60,228 nt of DNA, from positions 1 to 60,228 of the forward strand of contig JAGAPX010000014.1 of the NCBI GenBank assembly GCA_017623055.1, read 5' to 3'. Below, piece by piece: positions 52,097-60,083 of the stretch. Origin of the DNA: Phascolarctobacterium sp. GTDB lineage: Bacteria > Bacillota > Negativicutes > Acidaminococcales > Acidaminococcaceae. How positions within the stretch are numbered: the first letter of the stretch is position 1; each line of letters begins with the position of its first letter. Under the pieces are notes generated by a model. That model searched no databases. It was not told where the DNA came from and worked only from the letters and a program-made list of their open reading frames with translations. Made by a program: the position numbers and the translations under genes.

Positions 52097-52331
52097 ACTA
52101 GATCTCCTTTCGGTATAAAAAATGATACAGCAAGGATAACACATAGTTTGTATTTTTACAACACACAAAAAGGAATCCAAAAACGTGAGAATAAAATAAA
52201 TAGTAACAAAAACAACTAATTGACAACAAAATAAGTGGCATAATTACAAAGAAAGGATTTATAAAAACGACAAAAGATGAATAAAGTTAGAAAAAGCGGA
52301 TGTGGGAATAAAGCTGAAAACTGATGAGAAT
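52097..52331 (-). promoter_or_regulatory. A+T-rich gap upstream of the helicase: promoter and possible origin
   Basis: This holds the leader of the mobilization operon. Minus-strand promoter candidates are TTGTAA-17-TATCCT (about 52134-52162) and TTGTCA-18-TATTTA further upstream. I found no clear iterons or long inverted repeat. By position between an SF3 helicase and a mob operon it may hold oriT or a replication origin, but nothing in the sequence proves it. Confidence 0.4.
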
Positions 52332-52364
52332 AAAAACGCCCGGAACTTTAGTGTTCCGGGCGTT
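52332..52364 (-). terminator. Intrinsic terminator after the 572-residue gene
   Basis: CGCCCGGAAC and GTTCCGGGCG form a 10-bp perfect, GC-rich stem; read on the minus strand it is followed by TTTTTATT. It begins 13 bases past the stop codon. Confidence 0.9.
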
Positions 52365-52376
52365 CCAGTGTTCCAA

Positions 52377-54095
52377 TCATTCTTTCTTTAGATAAAATAA
52401 ATTGATGATATCATTCAAGAGGTTGGAACGATTTTGGTCTTCGTATGCTAATTTGCTAACTTGATTTAGTGTTGAGAGAAGTGCTGTGTTTATTTTGCCA
52501 GTACGTTCATAAACTTGAAAATCTGGTAAATTTGATTTGACATAGTAGGATTTGTTTGTTGATTTTTCTCTTACGTTATTTATTATTTGTAAGATTAGGG
52601 TCAGCTCTTTTTCGCTTACACCTTTTAAAATCTCATGCCTAAAGTGTTTAATAAGTCCTGAATCCATATATGAAAACGGTCGAGATAAAACTAATGACAT
52701 AGAAGAAGGATCCTTTGACTCAGTATAAATAGCATCCATAAATTCGCAATATCTAAATTTAGGATAGATGTATAGTATTCGCTGATATTTTTCGGGAACT
52801 AACGAAGTTAAATAGTCGATAGTGATTTGCAGTTTTTCTTCAATAAGTGATATGGTTGAAGAACTAATACTACCCTTAGTTTGGTTATTGGTTATTCTAG
52901 AGTAAAGTGAGTCATCTATGCCATATGTTTTTAGAAAGGCTGTAATATTTGGGAAATTATAACTTTTAATTTCAGCTTTTAATCTTGCTTGAAATTGGTT
53001 ACGATCACGATTGGCCTTATCTTCAAAATTTAATTGCCTATGATGATGTAAATCCAATTTGAAATGCTTATAAGGATGAGACTCTTTAAGAAGGTAGTCG
53101 ATACTAAAAATTTTAAAGGTATAGAATGTATGTTCCAAGAAGAAATTGGAGAGATGTAATATTTGGTTCGGATGGGTGGATAATATGTAGAAAAAAGTTT
53201 TTAACATATTTTCATAGATTGCGGATTTATCTTTACAAATGCTGAATGGAGATATTTGAAGATTTTTTGCGATAGTGAATAGTAAGGATTTTGTGATGGA
53301 TATGCTCGTGTTTGCAAAACTAAGAATAAATTTTTCTAATTGTGACTTTTTAATGACTATATTATCAGATGTTTTGGCACTGTTACAGAATTCGGTAATA
53401 TGTTTATATTCCAATTCCCTTTGTTCTTTTAGTTCAAAAGCTGGTCTAAGTAAAGAGATAAAACTTAGAGTGTCTATTGTAAAAGGACGAACGGGTGCAT
53501 AAGATGGGTGCGAGATTTTACAAAAGAACTTTATTGCTTCTGAGATATTTGATTTTAGTTTATTGGAGTTTTGTATTATATCTGATAAATCATACATATC
53601 AATCGCGATATGTGTGGTACTTTCAGCAAAATTTTCAATTTTTTTCAATACTGATTTTTGAGAGATGTTTTCGTCGCTATACACAGTTTCTAATGGGGAT
53701 GTAAGACTATAAAAGCTTTGGACAAAGGATGACAATGTACTAGATTTAAACTCATACTCGGTTATCGTTGAAGAGTTCAAAATATGAATAAGGTTATTTA
53801 TTGACACATCAATTAAATCATTATCACAGGATTTAATGAATTTGGTATGAAAATCTTCTCTTATCATGGAAAGGAACATTTTTTTTGCTCGGTAGGTGAA
53901 TGGCTCTATTTTTTCGAGATCATATGGAGTCTTAAAGTAAGTGTAAAGTAGAGTGTCTTCTTCGGCATCTGCTGCTTCTCTAATTCTATTTAGGAAATGT
54001 TTAGGAGTAGTAGAAAATTTACATTCTGAAACCTTAGAAAAAGACAATATGGGGGAGAGGGCATCTTTATCGTAGATACGTTCATAGATATTCAT
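52377..54095 (-). CDS. Unknown 572-residue protein with internal helix-turn-helix-like segment
   Basis: I do not recognise this protein. It is largely helical, rich in Ile, Leu, Ser, Lys and Phe, and has no signal peptide or membrane segment. Around residues 385-435 a stretch (FLKTYGIDDSLYSRITNNQT then ISSSTISLIEEKLQITIDYL) resembles an XRE-type helix-turn-helix embedded in a larger protein. It is a single-gene unit, with its own promoter overlapped by a palindrome and its own terminator. Low G+C sets it apart from the host genes. This layout (regulated, monocistronic, inside an element) is typical of cargo such as defence or stress modules, but no such function is shown. Confidence 0.75.
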   Translation of the reverse strand: MNIYERIYDKDALSPILSFSKVSECKFSTTPKHFLNRIREAADAEEDTLLYTYFKTPYDLEKIEPFTYRAKKMFLSMIREDFHTKFIKSCDNDLIDVSINNLIHILNSSTITEYEFKSSTLSSFVQSFYSLTSPLETVYSDENISQKSVLKKIENFAESTTHIAIDMYDLSDIIQNSNKLKSNISEAIKFFCKISHPSYAPVRPFTIDTLSFISLLRPAFELKEQRELEYKHITEFCNSAKTSDNIVIKKSQLEKFILSFANTSISITKSLLFTIAKNLQISPFSICKDKSAIYENMLKTFFYILSTHPNQILHLSNFFLEHTFYTFKIFSIDYLLKESHPYKHFKLDLHHHRQLNFEDKANRDRNQFQARLKAEIKSYNFPNITAFLKTYGIDDSLYSRITNNQTKGSISSSTISLIEEKLQITIDYLTSLVPEKYQRILYIYPKFRYCEFMDAIYTESKDPSSMSLVLSRPFSYMDSGLIKHFRHEILKGVSEKELTLILQIINNVREKSTNKSYYVKSNLPDFQVYERTGKINTALLSTLNQVSKLAYEDQNRSNLLNDIINLFYLKKE

Positions 54096-54123
54096 ATAAT
54101 TATCTCCTTTCTATTACAACTTC

Positions 54124-54152
54124 ATACTATAATAGTATATTTAAACCGTCAA
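54124..54152 (-). promoter_or_regulatory. Promoter with operator-like palindrome, 572-residue gene
   Basis: On the minus strand TTGACG (54147-54152) and TAGTAT (54124-54129) are spaced by 17 bases. The -10 box lies inside a perfect palindrome ATACTATAATAGTAT (54124-54138). A repressor bound there would shut the promoter; the small XRE protein of the element or the internal helix-turn-helix of the gene product itself are candidates. Confidence 0.7.
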
Positions 54153-54282
54153 GTTTTACCACTAGGTGTGTAAAAATACTGATTTAGAGAAAGGCTAGAG
54201 AAAGGGGACAATATTTTCAAATTCATAATGATTAATTATTCTTAAAGCAATGATACTTAATTAAGTAAGGTGTAATAAACCA

Positions 54283-54318
54283 AAATAAAAATACCCACAA
54301 CGATTTTATTCGTTGTGG
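54283..54318 (-). terminator. Intrinsic terminator after the 727-residue gene
   Basis: CCACAACGA and TCGTTGTGG form a 9-bp perfect stem with a TTTTAT loop; on the minus strand a run GTATTTTTATTTT follows. Confidence 0.88.
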
Positions 54319-54339
54319 ATATTTTGGTAGTAACATTAT

Positions 54340-56523
54340 TCAAATCCAACTTTGGCTCATTTCTTCTAGTGTTGAAGTAGAAATGTATTCATCACCTTCT
54401 GCCATTTTTATTAACCTAACTTTACGTAATTTCTTCACCCTTCTCTTAAGGCGAATAAAGCAGAACGCTAGATAAACAAGGCCGAACCAACCTAATGCAA
54501 ATGCGATGGCAATACCTATAAAAGATTTCAGATATGTATGATTATCTCTATATTTACGGTCATCATACATTTTGCTCCATTTTTCATAATTGCCCAATTC
54601 TTCTTTAGCGGCAGCGATATCTAATGCTTTAGCTTGTTCAATACATTCAGTTTTCTCAGCTTCATCTTCTGCTTTGGCTGAAGGATCCATGTCCTTCTCT
54701 TTTTGCTCTTTTAAAGAAAGAGGTTGAGAACTTTTTGCTTCTGCTTGTTTAGTGCTAAATAATATTTTAAACTCTTCTGCGGTGTTCGCATCGGTATCTT
54801 CTGGTAAGCTCGAACGATTCCATACACTATATAGATCCCTAATGGTATAGACTGTTGTCAATACATTGCTCTTGAAAATAGTTTCATCATCAGTAAACTT
54901 CTTAGCAAGGCAGACTCTGACGCTGTTGATAAAAATATCTGCACCATACCAGCGGAATTCACATTTTATGGCTTTTATGTCTGATAAATTTAAATGAATC
55001 AATTTGTTGTCATCATCATAAAAATATAAACCGTTTGAACACAATAAACAGTTAGATTTTAAATAAACATAGGGTTCGTAGTTTATAGCGTCCGGAAATT
55101 CGTTATACATATTTCTGGGGAATAAATCACCAATATATAAATCGTAATAACTTCTTGCGTTACGTGCAGCGATTAATCTTAAATTTGCGTCTGCTGACAA
55201 AAAACCTAAAGTAATATTTTCTTTACTAGCTTCTTTACAAAACAGCTCATTAACCGTATTTATGTATGTATTATAAAATGTACTTTTTTTCGATTCGAAG
55301 ATTTGCAATGTTTTAGTTAAATGATTATATATGACAGTATCTTTACTATCGACTTTATCTAACAAATCCATAGTACAACGAATGCACCAATTAATAGCGG
55401 TAAGGTTATATTGTAAATCATAAGATGATATCAATTCATTGTAATCATTGTCATTATATTTCCCATCTAATTTGTTAATGAGATTAAGCTTAGAATTAAT
55501 AGTGCGAACTAAAATTTCATTATAGGATGATATTGTGATTGTATCACTTCTGTTACTATATTCAGTATCATTACATTTAAAATGCGCCGAGATATCAATC
55601 CCAAAATAATTCGCTATATCCTTAATTCCATTGAGAATCTTATCGGAATATAATAGTATCTGTTTATGAGTTTCTAAATTGTCAGGCTCATTTTTAAACG
55701 CATTACTTGCAGATTTGTCAGCATATTTGATATAAGTTTCATAAGCAGATACATTATATGGATCTAACTTCATTGCCTCTAAAATAGCCTTTTGTTCGGC
55801 TTCTGCATCAGTTAGTTTACCATTATTAACATTTGTTAAAATTGCAGTTGCTTTCCTGCTGTCAAAATCAACTTTTATTTCCAGTTGATTAATTACAGCC
55901 GTAAAAATATTAACCATGGTTTCTTCGAAACCAATATACAGAGCAAGGCGACTTTGGGTACGTAAATCTTCCTTTAAATCGTTTATCCTATCATCTGTCT
56001 TCATCTTATTGAAAACATTAAGACCATTATAGGCTAAGCCTGTAACAGTATTAATGGCACTAGCTGTAATAATTCCTTTTGCTGCACCACTTAATCCAAA
56101 GCCTCCACCTACAACTTGTGCTCTATTTAATTTAGCTAGTTGTCTATTAATTGCTTCTTTCTTACCATATACCTTTATTTCATGTATTCCTGATACAAAT
56201 TCGAAATACGGTTCCATAAATGGATTTATTACTTCATGAAAGAGATCATCATTGCTTGTTAAATAATCAGCAGAAAAATCTATGTATCCTTTATTTAAAT
56301 ATAAATCTTCGAAGGAATGATAAAGTTGTGCAAAGTATTTTAATGCTGTATCAAGAACTGTTTTTTCAAGTTCATCAGCGGTAGAAACATTAACTAAATA
56401 TCTAAAAAAACATTCGCCATAATAAGATTGTTCTTTTAGAAATCTAGAATACACATTATTATATTCTTCTATATCCCCTTCAAATATAATGGTATTATCA
56501 CCTAAAACAAATTGTTTACTCAT
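54340..56523 (-). CDS. Unknown 727-residue protein with a glycine-rich hydrophobic hairpin and C-terminal membrane helix
   Basis: I do not recognise this protein. It is mostly helical. Residues about 136-166 form a glycine- and alanine-rich hydrophobic stretch (VVGGGFGLSGAAKGIITASA) like a membrane-inserting hairpin. A strand-rich segment near 495-570 (YVYLKSNCLLCSNGLYFY, then a Trp-Tyr strand) looks like a small PH-like domain. A charged linker leads to a clear membrane helix (about 664-686) and a basic tail. The start is the ATG at 56523, 6 bases after AAGGAGTGG. It stands alone with its own terminator. A membrane-targeted effector is imaginable; nothing proves it. Confidence 0.75.
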   Translation of the reverse strand: MSKQFVLGDNTIIFEGDIEEYNNVYSRFLKEQSYYGECFFRYLVNVSTADELEKTVLDTALKYFAQLYHSFEDLYLNKGYIDFSADYLTSNDDLFHEVINPFMEPYFEFVSGIHEIKVYGKKEAINRQLAKLNRAQVVGGGFGLSGAAKGIITASAINTVTGLAYNGLNVFNKMKTDDRINDLKEDLRTQSRLALYIGFEETMVNIFTAVINQLEIKVDFDSRKATAILTNVNNGKLTDAEAEQKAILEAMKLDPYNVSAYETYIKYADKSASNAFKNEPDNLETHKQILLYSDKILNGIKDIANYFGIDISAHFKCNDTEYSNRSDTITISSYNEILVRTINSKLNLINKLDGKYNDNDYNELISSYDLQYNLTAINWCIRCTMDLLDKVDSKDTVIYNHLTKTLQIFESKKSTFYNTYINTVNELFCKEASKENITLGFLSADANLRLIAARNARSYYDLYIGDLFPRNMYNEFPDAINYEPYVYLKSNCLLCSNGLYFYDDDNKLIHLNLSDIKAIKCEFRWYGADIFINSVRVCLAKKFTDDETIFKSNVLTTVYTIRDLYSVWNRSSLPEDTDANTAEEFKILFSTKQAEAKSSQPLSLKEQKEKDMDPSAKAEDEAEKTECIEQAKALDIAAAKEELGNYEKWSKMYDDRKYRDNHTYLKSFIGIAIAFALGWFGLVYLAFCFIRLKRRVKKLRKVRLIKMAEGDEYISTSTLEEMSQSWI

Positions 56524-56697
56524 AAAAACCACTCCTTATATATCGTAATGTTTTTAGTGACTAATTATTTTACAATAAATTGCACATTTCTATATCAAAA
56601 CACAGTATTTCCCGTTTGCAACAGGACACAATAAATTTTTTACATACCTATTTCAATTGTGATATCTGCCCAATTAACAACTTATATGTCAAAGAAG

Positions 56698-56913
56698 TTA
56701 TTCTTTCAACAGTTCATTTGAATCTATTCCCAAAGCTGCGGCAATAATCCATAGTGTGGTCAATGGTAAATTAGAATACAAACCATGCTCTATCTTTGAT
56801 AAATATGATGGCGAGATATTTGCCTTCTCTGCAAGCTGTTCTTGAGTAAGACCTTGTAATCGTCGATTATATAAAATTTTTGCACCAATTTTCTTATATC
56901 TTGTAGCAAACAT
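56698..56913 (-). CDS. Small XRE-family repressor
   Basis: This 71-residue protein consists of little but a helix-turn-helix domain (KILYNRRLQGLTQEQLAEKA, then SPSYLSKIEHG), similar to SinR/Cro-type repressors of mobile elements. ATG 56913 has AGGAGAG 7 bases upstream. A minus-strand promoter TTGCCT-17-TATTTA lies just upstream, its -35 box overlapping one arm of the large inverted repeat, which fits autoregulation. It sits between the unknown 727-residue gene and the recombination module and may control either. Confidence 0.85.
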   Translation of the reverse strand: MFATRYKKIGAKILYNRRLQGLTQEQLAEKANISPSYLSKIEHGLYSNLPLTTLWIIAAALGIDSNELLKE

Positions 56914-56952
56914 ATTCACACTCTCCTATAAATATTATGCTACTAAAAGAAA

Positions 56953-57004
56953 GGCAATATATTGACCGATAGGAATATAATTTCCTGTTAGTCAATATAT
57001 TGCC
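56953..57004. repeat. Inverted repeat with 14-bp arms upstream of the XRE gene
   Basis: GGCAATATATTGAC (56953-56966) and GTCAATATATTGCC (56991-57004) are exact inverted copies around a 24-base centre that is itself partly symmetric (TAGGAA/TTTCCT). Each arm also contains the smaller palindrome CAATATATTG. It lies after the recombination module and before the XRE gene, so it may be both operator and transcript end. Confidence 0.85.
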
Positions 57005-57027
57005 CATTTGTTAGATTTTTTGATAAA

Positions 57028-57306
57028 TCAAGATAGAAATTTCAGTATTGTTTTACCCAATAATCGTTTCTCCGCTATTCGCATCTTCCTTAAAGAGGTT
57101 AATTCTTTTGTAAGCTCCAAAATTTCCTTTTCATCCATAGTTCTTAAGAACCTACGCAACCTTGAAATCATGATGTTGGCAATACGTTCTATAACCACTA
57201 TGTTTCGTATGTCGTTGTTCTCTTTCAATAGCTCTGATATAAGCTTATCACTCGTATTCATCATATCCCTTAACATATGCTTGTCTAAAGCTGATAATTG
57301 TTTCAT
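57028..57306 (-). CDS. Small helical protein, unknown function
   Basis: This 92-residue charged helical protein (MKQLSALDKHMLRDMMNTSD at the start, basic C terminus) has no motif I know. The ATG at 57306 follows GGAGG; upstream in-frame codons overlap the ERF gene end and lack such a site. It is the last gene of the recombination module, 10 bases from the ERF gene, so an accessory part in DNA processing is possible. Confidence 0.65.
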   Translation of the reverse strand: MKQLSALDKHMLRDMMNTSDKLISELLKENNDIRNIVVIERIANIMISRLRRFLRTMDEKEILELTKELTSLRKMRIAEKRLLGKTILKFLS

Positions 57307-57316
57307 AACAATCCTC

Positions 57317-57919
57317 CTATGCAGCTTTATTAGCAAGTTTTTGGCAATCCCTACACAATACACGTCCGTATCTATTGCTTGAGAAACTTATCACTCTAGC
57401 ATCAGTGATAATCGTCCCGCAATCTACACAAGTTTTAGAATTACCAGTTGCCTTTGGTTGGGTAGTAGGATTGGCTTTTTCAGAAGTTGCTTCATCAGTA
57501 CCCGTATCCGCTTCTGGATCATCACCAGTAGCAATACAGAGACTAAGCATAAAAGCATATTTAATGGCAGCTGTTTGAGCCTTCATAACGGCTTTATCAC
57601 CTGCATCTTGTCCAGAGCCGATACCAAATAAATCTACTGATTCTCCTGTGTCGCTATCAATAAGATGTACTTGAACACTGACAGTAGCAAGGTGTTCTTT
57701 CTTTTCATTTCGGTTCAATACTTCAAGCATAGATTCAAGAGTAGGAGATACAATGCTTGCAATGTTGTACTTAGTAAGAGAAGCATTTACTTTTTGAAGC
57801 ACATCTTCTGCAGTAGCATATTTGTAATTATGGTAATCATTTTGACCGTTCTTTATTACATGACTACATTCACTCATAACCTTTACCAATTTCTTTGCAA
57901 TATTTTTATTTTCCAACAT
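57317..57919 (-). CDS. erf: ERF-family single-strand annealing protein with zinc finger
   Basis: This 200-residue phage-type recombinase anneals single strands. The ERF core (about 1-140) shows YHNYKYATAEDVLQKVNASL and the conserved GSGQDAGDKAVMKAQTAAIKYA segment ending in CIATGDDPEAD. A linker leads to a four-cysteine zinc finger at the end (C164, C167, C189, C192). The ATG follows AGGAGG. With the nearby Cas4/AddB-like nuclease it makes an exonuclease-annealase pair like lambda Exo-Bet. Confidence 0.92.
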   Translation of the reverse strand: MLENKNIAKKLVKVMSECSHVIKNGQNDYHNYKYATAEDVLQKVNASLTKYNIASIVSPTLESMLEVLNRNEKKEHLATVSVQVHLIDSDTGESVDLFGIGSGQDAGDKAVMKAQTAAIKYAFMLSLCIATGDDPEADTGTDEATSEKANPTTQPKATGNSKTCVDCGTIITDARVISFSSNRYGRVLCRDCQKLANKAA

Positions 57920-57928
57920 AGTTCCTCC

Positions 57929-58219
57929 TTAATTATCACTAGGGAAAAGTATGGTTATAACTGTATATTCAACTTTGTTTTCACTTTCTGCCATAATCCA
58001 AATCTTTCCCTTGGTCGTTTCATAAACTGCTAATACTCTATCTTTATATTTAAGAGCATCATTATTTACTACAATATCTTCTGGCGAAGTCTCACCAAAG
58101 TCTAAACGTAAAAACTTAGATGTAGCAGTCATTACTTCCTGACTAAAAGTTTTAGATTCTTTAGTTGCTAAATCAATAGTTTCTGTCTTACAAATTCTTG
58201 CCTTATCAAATGGTCTCAC
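57929..58219 (-). CDS. Small protein between the ERF and bS6-like genes, unknown
   Basis: This protein of about 96 residues has no family I recognise. The first third is polar, followed by an alternating strand pattern (DRVLAVYETTKGKIWIMAES, then YTVITILF). The start is probably GTG 58219, 7 bases after AAAGGG; GTG 58228 is also possible and would overlap the bS6-like gene. Its place directly after an S6 gene is where ssb lies in host chromosomes, but it shows no OB-fold signature I can identify. Confidence 0.6.
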   Translation of the reverse strand: MRPFDKARICKTETIDLATKESKTFSQEVMTATSKFLRLDFGETSPEDIVVNNDALKYKDRVLAVYETTKGKIWIMAESENKVEYTVITILFPSDN

Positions 58220-58220
58220 G

Positions 58221-58508
58221 CTATTCACCCTTTCGGATAATCATATGTCGAAGAACTTCATCGGTGCTAATCTTCATAACTCTGTCAAGCTCATGCACGC
58301 ACTTCGATTCAGCCAAAAATGTTACAAGCACATACAATCCTTCCTTTAAATTTTGAATCTCATAGGCAAGACGTTTCCTGCCCCAGCGGTCTACTTTTTC
58401 GATGATACCGCCATTATTAGTTATCAGTGTGTTGAATTTGCTGACGATTGTTTCAAACGCATCATCTTCCATAGGTTTGACGATATACATGATTTCATAA
58501 CTTTTCAT
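58221..58508 (-). CDS. Ribosomal protein bS6 homologue on the mobile element
   Basis: This 95-residue protein has the full bS6 pattern: YEIMYIVKP first strand, then a helix, EKVDRWGRKRLAYEIQNLKEGLYVLVTF with the conserved WGRxxLAYxI core, and a final MKISTDEVLRHMIIRK. The length equals a standard bacterial S6. Normal rpsF is followed by ssb and rpsR; here the neighbours are an unknown small gene, ERF and a nuclease, so this is a second, element-borne copy. The ATG at 58508 has GGAGG 8 bases upstream. It could replace host bS6, or it could have been recruited to bind RNA or single-stranded DNA. Confidence 0.9.
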   Translation of the reverse strand: MKSYEIMYIVKPMEDDAFETIVSKFNTLITNNGGIIEKVDRWGRKRLAYEIQNLKEGLYVLVTFLAESKCVHELDRVMKISTDEVLRHMIIRKGE

Positions 58509-58523
58509 TACATTTACCTCCAT

Positions 58524-58554
58524 AATAAAATAACCGAAAGCATTATGCTTTCGG
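58524..58554 (-). terminator. Hairpin upstream of the bS6-like gene, partial terminator
   Basis: CCGAAAGC-ATTAT-GCTTTCGG is an 8-bp perfect stem; on the minus strand TTATTTTATT follows. It separates the nuclease gene from the bS6-like gene without an evident new promoter. Confidence 0.7.
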
Positions 58555-58577
58555 CTATCTTGTAGTCTATTTCTAAT

Positions 58578-59468
58578 TCACGCAGCATTCAGAGTAATTT
58601 CTTTAAGCTTTTTACCATACTCACAATTATCTGCGACTGCACAATAATCTAAGCACTTACGATTCTTCCAACGTTCTTTTACAGTGCATACTGGTGGCAG
58701 CTCCTTTGTTTCCAAGGCTCTTTTCAGGCGTTTTGCTTTAGTTTCCATATAAAGCTTAATCCAGTAGTCGGAGATTTTGTTAATGTTGATGATATACAAG
58801 GGGCTAGTAATATTTCGTTCAGCAGCAATACGTAAGCTAAAGTCTCTACAAAACGCTTGTATCTTCATATCCTTAACCTCAAAACCTCTTTGCTCCAACA
58901 GAATACGGTAATAGTTGAGCTGGATTGCCCAGTCTAAAATATGGCGTACACCATCTGTACGCCATTCTTTTTTAGTTTTAGGCTGACCTTTTTTCAATCC
59001 TGTTTTGTATACTTCACCAGTAGGAACATCAACCTTGTAATATCCTAACGCTCTCATAAGCTTATAGGAACTGGTGATTTTATAATCACCGAGAGTATTA
59101 TCTCCATAACTAATTATTTGCCCATATAGGTCGAACTTACCACTGGTTATATCATCGGCCAATCGTTCTTCGCTTAGTATATTCCCATCAGTAAAGCCTT
59201 CATTAATGGTATGCACAGCACTACCATGTAAGGCATAGAGTTGTTGTACTGGATTAACTGCATAATCAGTCGTCTTCTTTAAATATGTTTCCCTCGTACC
59301 ACAAAGAAGTTCAGTAACGGTAGGTTCCTTAATCTTTCGGTCTAAAGATTTTGCTACAGCTCTAAGGGTTGGGAGAAACATACATCTTTCGCTACCAATA
59401 CAGTTTTCAAGGCATAAACCTATAGGTATCTTATTGCCACTAGGACAGATAAATTCTGTTGCACCCAT
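58578..59468 (-). CDS. PD-(D/E)XK nuclease with Cas4/AddB-like cysteine cluster
   Basis: This 296-residue nuclease of the RecB/Cas4 superfamily has an HGSAVH segment (H81, H86), active-site D113 (KFDLYG) and D128-Y-K130 (LGDYK), and the QxxxY motif Q183-Y187 in QLNYY. Four cysteines at the C terminus (C261, C272, C276, C282) plus an N-terminal set (C8, C19, C23, C29) suggest an iron-sulfur cluster as in Cas4 and AddB. ATG 59468 follows AAAGGAAG by 7 bases. No cas genes or CRISPR array are nearby, so the partner is the ERF annealase. Confidence 0.85.
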   Translation of the reverse strand: MGATEFICPSGNKIPIGLCLENCIGSERCMFLPTLRAVAKSLDRKIKEPTVTELLCGTRETYLKKTTDYAVNPVQQLYALHGSAVHTINEGFTDGNILSEERLADDITSGKFDLYGQIISYGDNTLGDYKITSSYKLMRALGYYKVDVPTGEVYKTGLKKGQPKTKKEWRTDGVRHILDWAIQLNYYRILLEQRGFEVKDMKIQAFCRDFSLRIAAERNITSPLYIININKISDYWIKLYMETKAKRLKRALETKELPPVCTVKERWKNRKCLDYCAVADNCEYGKKLKEITLNAA

Positions 59469-59482
59469 ACTAATACTTCCTT

Positions 59483-60070
59483 TCATTCTTCACTATATTC
59501 GTACAGATTGAAATAATCATCTGGTTTATCTATAAGCCAGTTCTGCACTCTATCGTTTATTTCGTCAACAGAATCATAGTTAGAAAATTCCATTTCCGGA
59601 ATCTTTTCTCTAAGCACCTCTACAACTTCTTTGAATATTGAATAGTATTCCATAACGTACTCACCATTGATGCAGAAGTCTAAATGATACTGATCTGAAA
59701 AGAATCTTCCATTTGTATCTGTGTTGACATAAATTTCAGATCCAGGTTCAACAGAACAATATACAAAATCTATTTGGTTACTGTAACGTTCCTCTAATAT
59801 TTTGCTGAATGCTTCAACATTTGGTGTCCCAGCAGACTCTGTTTGAATGATGAAATAATATGAAGTATCATCTCTGTTCACGACGTCGGAAACTTCAACG
59901 AAAGTATCTCTGCCGTCTGTAAATCTAAAGGTTTCCTCTTCTGAGTAACCACACTTCATAGCAAAATCACGAATGAACTCACACTTATCATCCATTAGCG
60001 TTCTAAAATTCTCTAATTTATCTAAATCATTGCCATAAAAAGCAATGCAGTTACTACAATGATTAGCCAT
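59483..60070 (-). CDS. Hypothetical protein with Api92/YubB-like ferredoxin-fold start
   Basis: This 195-residue acidic protein opens with MANHCSNCIAFYGNDLDKLE, like the phage and plasmid family that begins MANWCxNxLxxxG (Api92/YubB, ferredoxin-like fold), whose function is unknown. The rest alternates strands and acidic helices. GAGGTGG lies before the ATG. Its stop is separated from the nuclease start by 14 bases, so it belongs to the same transcript. Confidence 0.7.
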   Translation of the reverse strand: MANHCSNCIAFYGNDLDKLENFRTLMDDKCEFIRDFAMKCGYSEEETFRFTDGRDTFVEVSDVVNRDDTSYYFIIQTESAGTPNVEAFSKILEERYSNQIDFVYCSVEPGSEIYVNTDTNGRFFSDQYHLDFCINGEYVMEYYSIFKEVVEVLREKIPEMEFSNYDSVDEINDRVQNWLIDKPDDYFNLYEYSEE

Positions 60071-60083
60071 ATATCCACCTCAC

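Noticed and set aside
52377-56523. Assignment of the two large unknown proteins to a named anti-phage system
   Set aside because: No diagnostic motif (nuclease, TIR, NTPase, reverse transcriptase, kinase) could be seen; naming a system would be invention.
58221-58508. The host rpsF operon
   Set aside because: ssb and rpsR do not follow, and the gene is surrounded by mobile-element genes on the minus strand. It remains possible only if no other rpsF exists in the genome.
58578-59468. Cas4 of a CRISPR system
   Set aside because: No cas1, cas2 or repeat array is nearby; the gene is linked to ERF, so a recombination nuclease is the better reading.
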